Shown piece by piece: positions 42,628 through 53,860 of a stretch of DNA of 64,000 nucleotides. The notes under the pieces were generated by a model. It worked only from the letters and a program-made list of their open reading frames with translations, did no database searches and was not told the origin of the DNA. Location of the stretch: positions 46,758,594-46,822,593 of the forward strand of contig NC_059358.1 in the NCBI RefSeq assembly GCF_019703515.2, given 5' to 3'. Both the position numbers and the translations under genes were made by a program. This DNA is from Myxocyprinus asiaticus. Its lineage: Eukaryota > Chordata > Actinopteri > Cypriniformes > Catostomidae. How positions within the stretch are numbered: the stretch's first letter is position 1; each line of letters starts with the position of its first letter.

Positions 42628-43497
42628 AGTCCACACTGAAGCCATTGTGAAGAAGGCTCATCAGCGCCTCTTCTTCCTGAGACGGCTGAGGAAGTTTGGA
42701 ATGAACCACCACATCCTCACACGGTTCTACACCTGCACTGTAGAGAGCATCCTGACTGGCTGCATCTCTGCCTGGTATGGCAATAGCACCGCCCACAACC
42801 ACAAAGCACTGCAAAGGGTGGTGCGAGCTGCCAGACACATCATCGGAGGTGAGCTTCTCTCCCTCCAGGACATATATACCAGGCAGTGTGTGAAAAAAGC
42901 TCGGAGGATCATCAGAGACTCCAGCCACCCGGGCCATGGGCTGTTCTCACTGCTACCATCAGGCAGGCGGTATCGCAGCATCAGGACCCGCATCAGCTGA
43001 CTTCTTCCCCCAAGCAATCAGACTTTTGAACTCTTCATCTCCCACGATCAAAATACATCAGCACTGCACTTTATTACTCTTACTCTTATATCTCATAAAT
43101 ACTGTAATAAATTATATTGTTATTATATTATATTCTCTCTTAACAACACACTGGCAACTTACTATCAACCGACAGCCTGAATGTCAATACAGTACAATAC
43201 AACCTACTGTACATTTTATATAAACTATATATGCTTTTTTATTGTATAATGTGTATTCTATATTGTGTGTATTGTATACTGTACATTGTATGTTATTATT
43301 TGTATATTGCGTTATGTGTAATTATGTGTATATTAGATTTTAAACTGTGTTGTAAATCTGATGTTTATTGTAAATTGGTATATGTCTCATCACTGTCACG
43401 ACTACTATGTTGCTCGGAACTGCACCCAAGAATTTCACACACTATTGCACTTGTGTATATGGTTGTGTGACAATAAAAGCGATTTGATTTGATTTGA
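42628..43497 (+). mobile_element. 5'-truncated L2-type LINE insertion
   Basis: Contains the LINE C-terminal coding end (42629-43000), a 3'UTR rich in TGTATATTGTATA-like motifs, and a 3' end TGACAATAAAAGCGATTTGATTTGATTTG, with the short tandem tail expected for this clade. The 5' truncation is typical of incomplete reverse transcription. Confidence 0.7.
42629..43060 (+). pseudogene. L2-type LINE RT C-terminus
   Basis: + strand frame: AHQRLFFLRRLRKFGMNHHI, then L-T-R-F-Y-T-C-T-V-E-S-I-L-T-G-C-I, then A-W-Y-G-N, then LQRVVRAARHI and I-Y-T-R, then D-S-S-H-P-G-H-G-L-F-S-L-L-P-S-G-R-R-Y-R-S. This is the post-RT C-terminal domain of L2/CR1-group LINEs. The frame ends at 43000, while the conserved FFPQAIRLLNSS continues in another frame (42936-43223), showing a frameshift at about 42990. 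The RT catalytic core is missing by 5' truncation. Confidence 0.7.
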
Positions 43498-43542
43498 AAT
43501 GAAGTCCATGAATAAAGGGAAAACAAAGGGCAGTTCGTGACA

Positions 43543-44755
43543 ATAATACTGTATAAGCAATGATAATAGTGATGCTTGCCTTGGTAAATACTGTACCACT
43601 AATTAAAATTCAGAGTATAATTCAACACAATGCCACTAATTAATCACGCCTATAATAAGAGACTTACAATTTTAGAGAGAGAAAAATCCATAATCAATAA
43701 TATGTTTACCTGGTTAATTTCTAGATGTCTAAGCCTCTTCAGAAGACCTACAGTAGGAAGATTCCTGTTTCAACAAATAGATCAACTGAATGACTGCCCA
43801 TAAAAAATTAATAAAATGCCAGAGGGCCTATGAAAACAACATAAATCTAAGAAAACACAAACACACAAGCAAACTAGCACACATACACATGCAGTAGCAG
43901 TCCCCAATAGTTTTTCAGCTGTTTTTCTTTTCTTTTTTTCAATCAGACAGCAAGATGAGAAGCGTAAATGTGGTTATTTCCAACAAATTGACTGCCACAC
44001 AAGTGTTCTGAACGGAGTGCTGAAAGCAATGATTTCAAATTGGGGGAAAAGCCAGCACACACAGAATAAAAAATAAATTGTACATCTGCCCTTGACAATG
44101 ATTAGAAAGGTCTTGAAGAAACCTGAGACTGACAGCTAAACTACTTTTGTGCAGTCTGCAGTTATTTCATAATTGCATCACTAGTGTTTTTCTCCTCTCA
44201 CTTGCTCTGGCACTCATGGCTTTTGTTTCTAATCTGAATTTTTAAATTTCCTTCACCACAGAGACTCAACCCCTCCTTTACATCTCACTCTTTCTCACTC
44301 TGTCTCTATTTTAGCTCACCATGAATCTTTTAAGCAGTGTATCATGTTGTTCAGCTATAGAGGATCAATCCGAGAGACAAGTTATTGTTTCAACACAACA
44401 TTCCTATGAAAGATTGCCTAACATATTAACCACAGTATGGCTGCTGCTGTGGCCATTATGATATGGCCTTGAACGATTATTAAACCACAAATGGCTGTGA
44501 TTTGATTTAGTAAACAAACTGTATACAGTAGTTTGCATTTGCTGGATGCTCCAAAGTGAAGGGGTGACACTCTCTTCTTTGTGTAGTCTATTACACTGCA
44601 AGAACTTGGTTGATAAAGTTTTTCAGTGGTCTCAGGTTTGATTGGTGCGATGAGGTCCCACCCCCAGCTTATGCAAATTTGAATCTGGAGCACTTGCATT
44701 CACAAACATTTTTGTTACATTTAAGTTACTCTATGGATCTAACCGGGAGTGTTAG
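43543..44755. other. non-coding, nothing recognised
   Basis: No convincing gene or repeat. Short frames at 44404-44699 are chance-like. Confidence 0.45.
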
Positions 44756-45180
44756 GTGTAATCTGATGAGGTGTAATACAAAGTGATTGATTACTGTAAT
44801 CAAATACATTTTAATCAAAAAGTAGTGTAACACATTACATTTTAAATTATTGCAATCAGATTACAGTTACTGACTTTCAATTACATTACTTGGGTTACAT
44901 ATATTTCCAAAATAATTTTAAGTACAATGTATTTAAAACATTAATTATGTTGATATGTACATCTGTTTCTGTGACGAAGAAATACAGACGTTACTGTGAA
45001 TTTGAGTAAAATAACACTTTTCTGTGAAAAGTATTTTAGAAAGTACCTTTAAAGTAAATTAATTTTGATGTGATAAATTTTTCCATGAAGTAATGAGCAG
45101 TGTAATCTAATTACAATTTTAGGTATGTAATTAGTAATTTTAGTAGATTACTTCTTGAGTAATTTACCCAACATTCAGTG
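44756..45180. mobile_element. MITE-like repeat of 'GTAATCNNATTACA' type
   Basis: Dense in GTAATC/GATTAC phrases (e.g. AATCAGATTACAGTTACTGAC and TGTAATCTAATTACAATTTTAG) and ending TTTACCCAACATTCAGTG. This resembles a fish MITE with TAGTGTTGGG-type ends, eroded here. Confidence 0.4.
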
Positions 45181-46029
45181 CAAACCCTAATAAGTTAGCA
45201 GAACACAAAAATGTTGAGGCAATCAGTTACATCATTATTTTTAAGTGAAAAAACTCCCAAGTTTAAGTTAATGGAACTTTCAGATTTCAATTTTGCACTG
45301 CACATGCATGTTAATTGATCTTAACTTAAAATATTGATTAAGCATCAGATTGTGATGCACTTAAATTGAACTCTTGGGCTGAACTTTAAATTTACCATGT
45401 AATCTCAACTTAAATACTTCAAGTAAAGGGAACCTAACTAGCTAGTATAGCTAGAACTAGCTAGTACAGTGAATGCTAGCATGCTGAATGCATGTTAATT
45501 AGTAACATTATGCTTTGATTGCCATAGCATTTGCTTAATGAGTTAAGCGATTTAGAACATTCATAACTTGTACCTGTCCTCATCCTACGATCATCCACTA
45601 TTCACCATGATAACCCCCAATACATAACAGAAACCCTTCTAAATAACACAACAAAACATTAAACACCAACAAGTCTCCCCCTTTACATTCATTTTGTACA
45701 CATTATTTAACACTTATTTTTAAAATTTACTCTCCCTGGCAAAAGCCATGCAAAGCATACTGTGAAATAGAAATCCCCTTCCCTGTTTCAGTTAAATTTA
45801 AGTTCCTGTAAATTAAAAGAGACAAGTTCATTAAACTCAAAAAACAAAACAATTCAGGTTACTTAAAAAGTGTCTGCTTTGTGAACTCAAAAGAAAAAGT
45901 TCTAAATACTCATCAAGGTTAATTTATTTTAACTAAATTGTATGATTTAATTTTCCCCTACTCTAAACAGTTAATTATTTTGAGCTTTAGGGTTTAAAGT
46001 GTTGCTAACTGGTGCACAGAATATAGCAA
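45181..46029. other. non-coding, nothing recognised
   Basis: AT-rich; 45440-45490 repeats GCTAGTA/CTAGCTAG words. No gene. Confidence 0.4.
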
Positions 46030-46790
46030 ACTAGTCTCATAGAAGGAACGTTAAAAAAATAAAAATTTTGCGAACTGACTTTTACATGCACCATTCTTTT
46101 TGATGATATTTTCACTAGAGGTGCTACAACAACTTTTATTCACTTTCACACAAATCATGAGTACAACGGCTGATTATGACTCTATAAACACTTATTTTTC
46201 ACATTATTACTCACACACTGCTATGTTATGATACTGAAACACTATTACTATCATTTGAAAAACAATACATTTTAACACTTGTATTACAGACCCACCTAAA
46301 AGACTTATTCTAATATGATTAGCTTGTGTGGTAGCTCACCTGGTAGAGTGTTGGACTTTGAACTTGGAAGCACGCTGTTTGATACAAGTCAAGCACACAA
46401 ACTGACACAAGAGATGAGAGTGTTGAAGAAACAACAGAAAATTATGTTGTTGCTTCAGAAAATGTGCTTTTCATTTCATATTTTGTTTTAGGACACTATC
46501 GGTTAGGTTTAGCTGTTGATAAAGGGTAAGGAGGTCTGTTTTGTGTCTTCCTCTTGTCTAATTTTAGAACACCTGGTATAAAGTTTTAGGTTAGGGAGGG
46601 ACGTTTTACTCATTAAAACCTCCATCTGATATTCACCTTAAAAACCTCATCTGATTATGACACAATTTCACTCGCTTATGGTGCCCCCCATTGGACGTTT
46701 CACTTGGAAACTGCAGCGAAATGTGTTATGAAGCAGATCCTTTTGTTTGGCAAAAATGTTGCCACAATCACGTAATGTTCATGAGACCAG
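46030..46790. mobile_element. MITE-like element with internal tRNA-like module, copy 2
   Basis: Aligns with 2893-3470 in the same orientation. It starts CTAGTCTCATAGAAGG and ends GTTCATGAGACCAGG, which are imperfect inverted repeats, so this copy appears to have both ends. Box A-like GTGGTAGCTCACCTGGTAGAG is at 46329; box B is degraded (GTTTGATACAAG). Non-coding. Confidence 0.5.
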
Positions 46791-47082
46791 GATGGAAAAA
46801 GAGTTTTGAGGATAGATGAGAAAATAACAGAATTTCTTTTTATATATATTTTTTTTTTAACAGAAAAAGGAGCGTATTAAAAAGGAATTACACACAAAAA
46901 CTCAAAGGTCTTCCTTCAGTTTTGTGCCAAATAAAAGCTTATTTAACTAGACTGCTTTGCAATATTGTGTGAAAGTGAAAAAATAAAATAAAAATACTGC
47001 TGAAGTTAAGTCCAATTGTGTAACAATAATACATAATTCTTATTTTGTGTATACTGTATTTTGTATATTATTTTATAGTATA

Positions 47083-47371
47083 CAGTCTTTTTATTATGTG
47101 TATACTGTATATTGTATATTATTAGGTGTATATTGTATATTTTGTTGTGTAACAAGATGTGTAAACCGTGTTATGTGTAAATCAGATGATTATTGTAATT
47201 GTCAACAGTGGGTGAAAGTTTTAGGTGCAGTTCCAAGCAACATAGCAGTATGACAATTACAATAATCATCTGATTTACACATAACACAGTTTACACATCT
47301 TGTTACACAACACAATATACAATATACACCTAATAATATACAATATACAGTATACACAAAATAAGAAGACT
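47083..47371. repeat. long inverted repeat (two ~120-nt arms, 48-nt spacer)
   Basis: Arm 1, 47083-47203, and arm 2, 47252-47371, are reverse complements with few mismatches. Both consist of TGTATACTGTATATTGTATA-like words and GTAAATCAGATGATTATTGTAATTGTC. The spacer (GTGGGTGAAAGTTTTAGGTGCAG...) and the arms match the 3'UTR of the L2 LINE at 43300-43440 in part. A further partial arm lies at 47380-47470. Confidence 0.75.
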
Positions 47372-47499
47372 GTATAGACTGGGGGGTATACAGTCTTCTT
47401 AATTTTTGTATACTGTATATTGTATATTATTTTTATTGTATACAGTCTTTTTATTTTGTGTATACTGTACAGTGAAGTGTCACTGTTGCTCTAGGGGGC

Positions 47500-47940
47500 T
47501 TACACACTTTTGCTTCACTATGATCAAGGACTGAGTCCATCAATAAATTAAAGTCTCCTCCCAATATTATATCATGAGGGGTGCTAGCGGTTTGCAACAT
47601 CCCTTCAAAATCTATAAAAAGCCCTGATTATCAGCGTTAGGTGTGTAAATATTAGCCAAAATCAAACTTTGCCCCTGAATGTCTGCTAAAACAATAATGA
47701 CTCTTCCTATTTTATCTTTAATCTGTTAAAGAAATTTGAATTGTAGATGTTTATTTATCAATATAATGACACCCCTGCTCTTACTTGAGCCAGCACTAAA
47801 GAAAACATGTCCACCCCATATCTTCCCAAATTTCTCAACTTCCTGTGGGAAGTCGAAGAAACACTATGTCATATTTCTTACGCTTAAAAAATAAATAACC
47901 TTCCAACCCCAACCCATTCACATTAACATTTGACATTGAT
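47500..47940 (-). pseudogene. L1-type LINE ORF2, endonuclease domain
   Basis: On the - strand, with several frame changes: NVNGLGLEGYLFF at the start, V-I-I-L-I-N-K-H-L-Q-F-K, then I-V-L-A-D-I-Q-G, L-I-L-A-N-I-Y-T-P-N-A-D-N, and H-D-I-I-L-G-G-D-F-N (GGDFN at 47547-47561). The IYTPN and GGDFN motifs are diagnostic of the APE-type endonuclease that nicks the LINE target. Stops and frameshifts make it inactive. The RT that should follow is absent; the copy ends near 47490. Confidence 0.6.
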
Positions 47941-48990
47941 ATAATAAATAAATAAAAATTGTGTGTCAAAAGCAAGATTATACAGACCACATTTCCCATT
48001 AATGCAACAATCAAACCCCGAACTTCCCCCCGAACAAAACAAACAGAAAAAAAATAAAAACGTGCAAATTAAACCCGCGCACGACAGTGCCAATGATCCC
48101 TCTAAACTCAGAAGGTCCATGTACGCATGCGAGAACCCCTGCGACAAACTTGCCGTTGGATTACTCAAGTACAGTGCCTCTGCACAGGTTTTGTGAGGCA
48201 GAATTACATAACAGAAAATACTTTGTAAAACAGACCCCAGCCAATAGGCAGAATAAACACAAAGGACATGTAGATTCATTCACAGAATTGTCTTGAAGGT
48301 GTGTTCCTCCACAAAACAAACTCCAGCTGATGTAAAGCCGTTCAGTTTCCTCGAACAGACAAACAAGTGTTCAGTGAGCCGGCTGTTATGAGTGCAGCAC
48401 ATGACGTAATCATTCCAATGTCCCTTAAAAATACTCCACAAAAGAAACTCCAGCCAACAGGAGACGTAAGCACAAAGAACGATCAAATTCATCCATAGCT
48501 GACCCGAATGAGTATTATTCAACAGAACAAACTCCAGCCGCTAGGCAGAGCCAGCACATAAAGAAACAAAACTTGCATCCCGGTTCCTCGGCTGATCAAG
48601 TGTGTATTGAGCGAGTCAAATTCACTCGGAGGCCGCATAAAAAAAATACATCATGACTTACTCAGTCCGACAACTTTATAAAAGACGTCCTTTATGTGAG
48701 CATGTAGATATTTTGCGGTCATCCATAGTGTCTATTCTCAATCTGTCCGGGAACTTCAGTGTAAATGCGATCTCCAGCCGCTAGGCGGAGCCAACGCAGA
48801 AAGAAACAAAAAATGGTGACCAGCTTCCTCAGACATTCGAGACACTGAACAGCAAGTCAGTCCACTCACATAAGAAATGCCCAATGGTTTACTCACCCAT
48901 AGTTTGTATGAAGGCCAGTGCCTTTTTGGGGCATAAAAATACTTTGCTGCCATCCTTGGTGTCTATTCTCAGTTTGGCCGGAAACATCAG
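47941..48990 (-). repeat. L1 inter-ORF region with degenerate tandem motif
   Basis: Five copies of a motif close to ACTCCAGCCGCTAGGCGGAG (about 48236, 48320, 48448, 48530, 48770), each followed by an AAGCACAAAGAA-like phrase, at spacings of roughly 80-240 bp. Lies between L1 ORF1 and ORF2 and is probably the linker of that L1. Open frames here are short and not protein-like. Confidence 0.45.
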
Positions 48991-48999
48991 TGCAAAAGC

Positions 49000-49700
49000 G
49001 ATTTTCCATTGATGTAAGTGTTTCTTACATTCCTTGAATTGATCGCATTTCTCTCGTCGAATTCGCAAAGTCCGGGAACAAGAAAATATTGTGATTCTTC
49101 CAAGAAAGCTTTCCTTTGCTCCTCGCCTGGCGCAACACGGGATCTTTATCAGATGATCTCAGAAATTTGGCCAGAATTGATCGGGGCCTGTCTCCCTCAG
49201 CAGATCTGCGAGCCAGGACTCTGTGAGCTTGCTCGTTTTCCAGTTTATGGCCTGTTGCGTCGAGCAGACTCAGGAAGAACTCGTCTAGGAATTTCTGCCT
49301 TCTTCATGCTCAGGAATTCCAACAATTTGTATGTTATTCCTTTGGTTCATATTTTCGAAATATTCAAGTTTTTCCAAAATGTGTTCCAAGTCTGTTTTGG
49401 ACACGGGCGGATTAGATTCCAGACAATCGATTCGTTTTTCAACTTCTGTCACTCGTGACCAACTCAGAGAATTTTGTTTCCATCACCGTAATCGAACAAC
49501 GTATTACAGCAAGATCCTCCAAGTCAGCAACAAACTTCGTCAGCATCACCGAGATGTTGGACAGTTGATGCTGGATTTCATCTCCCAACGTGCCTTCCAA
49601 ATCGAGTCCCCGGCTCGCAGTCCCACCAGAGGCCTCAGCTTGAACACGTAAGGGTCTTCAGAGTCTGAGGATTTTTACTTCTTTGCCATGTTTACCTCAA
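49000..49700 (-). pseudogene. L1-type LINE ORF1 (coiled coil + RNA-binding)
   Basis: The - strand translation, over three frames, gives an ATG (MAKK then a stop), a DSEDPYVFKL region, a coiled coil (METKFSELVT, V-E-K-R-I-D-C-L-E-S and LEHILEKLEYFENMNQRNNI), I-Q-I-V-G-I-P-E-H-E-E-G (RRM start), HRVLARRSAEGDRPRSILA and the C-terminal domain motif RQARSKGKLSWKNHNIFLFP. This is the trimeric RNA-binding chaperone of L1 elements. Frameshifts at about 49290 and 49590 and an early stop inactivate it. It lies 5' of the endonuclease region on the same strand, as expected. Confidence 0.65.
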
Positions 49701-49840
49701 AGAATAAATATGTAACAGGGTGTATTGAATCTCATTGGTTATAACATGAAAATAATTAAACAAAACAGCAAAGGGCACAGAGCTAGCCGCTCACACGTCT
49801 GCTTCTCGCATGGCGTCACGTGACCTCCCCTCACTCTGAC
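49700..49840 (-). other. L1 5' leader
   Basis: CpG-containing sequence upstream of ORF1 (GCTAGCCGCTCACACGTC, GGCGTCACGTGACC, a CACGTG E-box at 49816) that would correspond to the L1 5'UTR/promoter. Confidence 0.35.
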
Positions 49841-50920
49841 TAATTAATATTTATTTATTCAAACGATATAAGTTTTGTCAATATTAAAGTTGGATTTGAG
49901 GGTAATATAGTCCAATAAACATTAAAAATATAGTTCAATAAACATAAAAATACAAAAAAGCAGAAAAACGTCCCAAATATTGGACGGTGCCAGTTAAGGC
50001 TTATAATAAAGTTATACTTTGAAACTCTACCTTCCCAGACTACAAGCTACTCGTAAATTAAAATAGTTAAAATACAGTCAAGTTTCTCTTTAGTTAAAAA
50101 TAGATAGCTACACTACAAGTTACTAACAAAAATAATTAACTACAGAAGCTATTTAAAGAAGAAAATATTTTATGATATATAATAATCAGATGATATTATT
50201 TAATTAACTGCAGAATTGAATAATATCAACAGATAGTTATACATTTATTTAGGGTGTCATTATCTTTAACCATGATTTTACTACAGTAACCATGGTTAAT
50301 CCATTCATTGTAAAACTATAATAACCACAAAATTAACCATGGTTTCTACAGTCATGGTTATTACAATATTACTATAGAAAAACCGTGATAACATTTTTGA
50401 AGGGTTAAACAAATAGTGTGACAACATCATATATATATATATATATATAATATACATACTTAATATACACTAATATAACTAGAAAACACCCTCTTTTACA
50501 GAACTGGGTCGAAATATAGCGAAATACACTTAATATTTCACTTTAAAAAAAGAAGGCAAAATCACTTTAAGGCTGTGTGGGGCTGAAGTGAATCATTTAT
50601 GTTATCTAGTTTCTGAAAGAACCAATGCACTAAAATGAATGAGTTCCCAGGTACTCATTATATACAGTATAAGGATTTGTTTATTTCAACCGGTTCATTT
50701 GCATGAAGTGTCTGAAAAAAATACAAATAAATAAATAAATAAATATTCACTTAAATTATTTGAGTTCGGAATGGTATATCCTACTCTTACTATATTTGCC
50801 ATGTTTTTATACCAAATGAAAAAAAAATGACTACCAATTGGCTTACCACTGAAACTGGTATGGGGAAAAAAAAGATGCAATGAAAGTGAATGGTGACTGA
50901 GATGACTAAACACTCTCACT
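49841..50920. other. non-coding; ACCATGGTT-type tandem words at 50262-50395
   Basis: 50000-50160 has words of the CTACTT/AAGTAG type seen in the 29-kb MITE. 50262-50395 repeats AACCATGG(T)TTA-like words in both orientations, a known style of fish minisatellite. (TA)n at about 50434-50450. No gene. Confidence 0.4.
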
Positions 50921-50924
50921 GCGA

Positions 50925-51405
50925 AACCGCAAGGATTCATATGACTTTTCTTAATTTAGCTAATTCGTATGATATCGTATGACTGCACTCGTATGAATTC
51001 GTACGACTTTCACTACAGCCAATGATGTCGCTGGACATCGTTTCCATCTAATACGTGACAATTACTTGCTTCTGTCACACACAACAGCTTCTTATCATGT
51101 TTACACACTCTACTGATTGGTTAGGTTTAGATAAGGAGTTTGGGTAAGGGCATACTATTAATAAGCATATCCTTAATGCCTCATGCCCAAAACTCATGCT
51201 TACGTCCTCATTAGACATCCGGGCATTTGCATGTGATGAAATCGTACACATTTATCCGAATGCACTCATACGAAATCATACGAAATATCCAACTCATAAA
51301 ATATGTACGAATTTTCATGACACTGGGTTGGAGATAAACATACTGTCTAACATATCCTTTTGTGGGATTGGAAAAAAACATTTTGGGTTGAACTATCCTT
51401 TTAAC
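50925..51405. mobile_element. MITE with TTCGTATGA/TCATACGAA inverted repeats
   Basis: GCTAATTCGTATGATATCG and ACTGCACTCGTATGAATTCG on the left are mirrored by GAATGCACTCATACGAAATC and ATACGAAATAT on the right around a GGTTAGGTTTAG centre. 51370-51402 then carries the end of the 18.8-kb type MITE (GGGTTGAACTATCCTTTT). Non-coding. Confidence 0.5.
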
Positions 51406-52029
51406 TGTTTTTACATATTGCCTTCGAGACTGGTTGTACCAGTTACACATCACCATGATAAATAATTGAGTTTCTTCTCATTGCTACTATATTAAGGTAA
51501 TATTGAATGTTTTTGAACAGGCTTGCAAGGCAAAATAAGTGGCTATTCATAACATTTTCATCGTTAAAACGAAATGTAATTATTCTAATTTTATTTTTCA
51601 GTGGTAGTTAATGGACGGCAGTGATGGATGTTGTCAGCTAGAAACAAGCTCTAATCATCATAGAACAGGGCAACTTATGTGGAGCAATTAAGACAAAGTA
51701 AAACATAGAGGTCAATGTGCAGAGACTATTTAAATTAAACCTATTTCTTCTTTTTCTTCAGGCCAGACAAACTAAAATTGACCAACTTTAAACATTTTAT
51801 AGGCATAAATAAATACAATAAAATTTAATTAGAGGACTCATAATGAACAAACGTTTCCTGTGCATGCAATTAGATATAATCGATGGCAAAGTTAGTGAAA
51901 ATACCCTATTTTCTTTGTCACATAAGGCATTTATCCCTACACCATCGTTTAAAACTATCATATTCACACATTTTGGGGTCTGGTCTAGTAAATCAGTTCT
52001 GTCTCATATATACTTTATATGCATACATA
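51406..52029. other. non-coding, nothing recognised
   Basis: No coding signal. AT-rich. Confidence 0.4.
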
Positions 52030-52561
52030 CAGTACTGTGCAAAAGTTTTAGACACTTAAGATGTTTCACAAAAACATTTGTCTTAAGATTGTTATTTGTA
52101 TCTTCAGCTTTAGTGTGTCAACAGGAAAAATAAATTTTAGACTCCCAAACATTACTTTTGCAAATAGAAAGATTAGAATAGAAGAACAGGGCACTCTGTA
52201 AGAGATAGCATTGCCCCCACAGAGCCCCCCACTGAACATTGAGTCAGTCTGGGATTACATGAAGAGACAGAAGCAATTGAGACAGCCTAAATAGATAGAA
52301 GAACTGTGGTGAATTCTCCAAGAAGCTTGGGACATCCAGTCTGCCAACAACCAAGAAAAAATGTGTCCAGGTGTATCTAGGAGAATTGGGGCTGTTTTAA
52401 AGGCAAATGTGGTCACACCAAATATTGATTTAGCTATTTTATGTTTACTGGACTTTGTATGATGTTAATTGATAAATGAAAACTATTTATGGCATTACTT
52501 TTGAAGACATCTTCACTATGCAACATTTTTCACAAGTGCCTAAAACTTTTGCACAGTACTG
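52030..52561 (+). mobile_element. Tc1-like deletion derivative
   Basis: 532 bp between TA dinucleotides with inverted ends CAGTACTGTGCAAAAGTTTTAG and CTAAAACTTTTGCACAGTACTG. Inside, 52230-52430 still encodes, with stops, the transposase C-terminus: an ESVWDYM-like stretch and a terminal GHTKY-like phrase. Non-autonomous, of a different family from the other Tc1 copies. Confidence 0.75.
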
Positions 52562-53860
52562 TACATACTGTTCATTTCATTTGTTGCATTTAGTTTTAAT
52601 ATATGTGTTTGAAGCTGTTTGATGCCAGCTGTCACACTTAATGTGATCTAGCCAAAAAGACTAGATAATATCCCCTCGATCATTTTCTCACACTGGCCAT
52701 AAAATATCTTGAAAAATTAAACGTAAAATAATTACATAATTACATGTAAGATGGATTAATACAATGCATATTAATAATGATCGATCAATTTAAATAACAT
52801 AATTATCACTCCCCATTAAAGATATTTCAGAAAAGTGTAAATGCCACTCAAACACCATCTTTTATGGAGCTGCTGGCAGAGAAGCCATGAACAGAGTATT
52901 TCACTCTTCTGCTCGGTGTCAGTCTCAATGGAATCTTTTAAGTGCAGGTTTTTGGAAAGAGGTGGGGTGGCTTATTTAACAGCTTAGTCTCGTGGAAGTT
53001 AGAATGGCTAAAATCGCTTACAGCACCTTTAACTTGGTCAGCATCCGTGAAGAGCATCAAAATCTAGCTCAGATGAAGTCAATTCTTTCACAGTTTAAGT
53101 TGCGTTTAACTGCATACATACAGTATGTTAACTGTATTTACATTTTGCACCAATATATATGTGGCGGAGTGGTGAGGAGAAAGAATTATGCTACTAATTA
53201 ATAACTAGAAAAATGTACTCAACTATGCCACTCTGGGAATTCCACCCATAGAATATGAAAACACAAAATGTCAATTCACAAGGTCACTTAGGTTCGCTTT
53301 ACTAGTGAAAGGCCAGAGACAGGTGGTAAGAATACAAAAATAGATATTTTTATTGACAACTGAGGTAAAAACTTTTTCTTAAAATCAGAACCAGCCTTAA
53401 CCAGAAACTCATGCTACATCAATAACATGCCACACAATTGTATTTCCTTTTATTTGGTGTGTAACAGGAAATAATGACTGTAAGGACTTACCAGCAGGGG
53501 CTGACTACCAAAGAACATTATCAGTCCTTGAAAAGAGAATCACTGCATTCACATGTGCGCAAACACATAAACACACACACACCGCACAAGACTGGATATC
53601 AGTGTCGAGCACAGTACTCAGTGAGAAGCACCACCACCACTATGAAGGGGAAAGAAAAAGCCAGCCTCCTGACTTTGGCACACAGATCCTGCAACAGATA
53701 AACAGTGTTAGCACATTAATGTTCAAAATGCATTTAAGCCAGGGGCATGTCAAAACAGGTTCAAAAAGAGAAAATACACTTATACAATGTAGCCGATAGG
53801 TTATGAATAATCAAAAGGATACAAAACTATATTTTGTGGGGTTTAATCTGACGGCTGTTA
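52562..53860. other. non-coding; possible gypsy LTR sequence from about 53160
   Basis: Lies 3' of the - strand gypsy integrase, where a 3' LTR is expected. TGTGGCGGAGTGG at 53160 and TGTAACAGG at 53460 are possible edges, but I could not pair them. A short CA-rich tract is at about 53570-53590. Confidence 0.25.

Larger units (their letters stand above)
40667..43542 (-). mobile_element. non-autonomous LTR retrotransposon with minisatellite-bearing ORF
   Basis: Two direct repeats of about 330 bp (40667-40997 and 42344-42627 plus 43498-43542) flank a 1.35-kb interior. In - orientation each LTR starts TGTC(A/C)C(G/T)AACTGCCC and ends ...TTACA. Immediately inside the 3' LTR the - strand has a G-rich polypurine tract (40998-41027), the expected plus-strand primer. 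Interior: one frame of 443 codons and no protease, RT or integrase, so it must rely on another element for movement. The 5' LTR is interrupted by an L2 LINE insertion (42628-43497). The primer-binding site next to 42343 is not convincingly defined. Confidence 0.65.
42344..43542 (-). repeat. 5' LTR, interrupted by LINE
   Basis: LTR sequence at 42344-42627 and 43498-43542, joined in the 3' LTR without the intervening 870 bp. GAAAT occurs at both edges of the LINE insertion, compatible with a short target duplication. Confidence 0.6.

Noticed and set aside
49018..49458. 146-codon + strand ORF
   Set aside because: Antisense to the L1 ORF1 coiled-coil and C-terminal domains, which are recognisable on the - strand.
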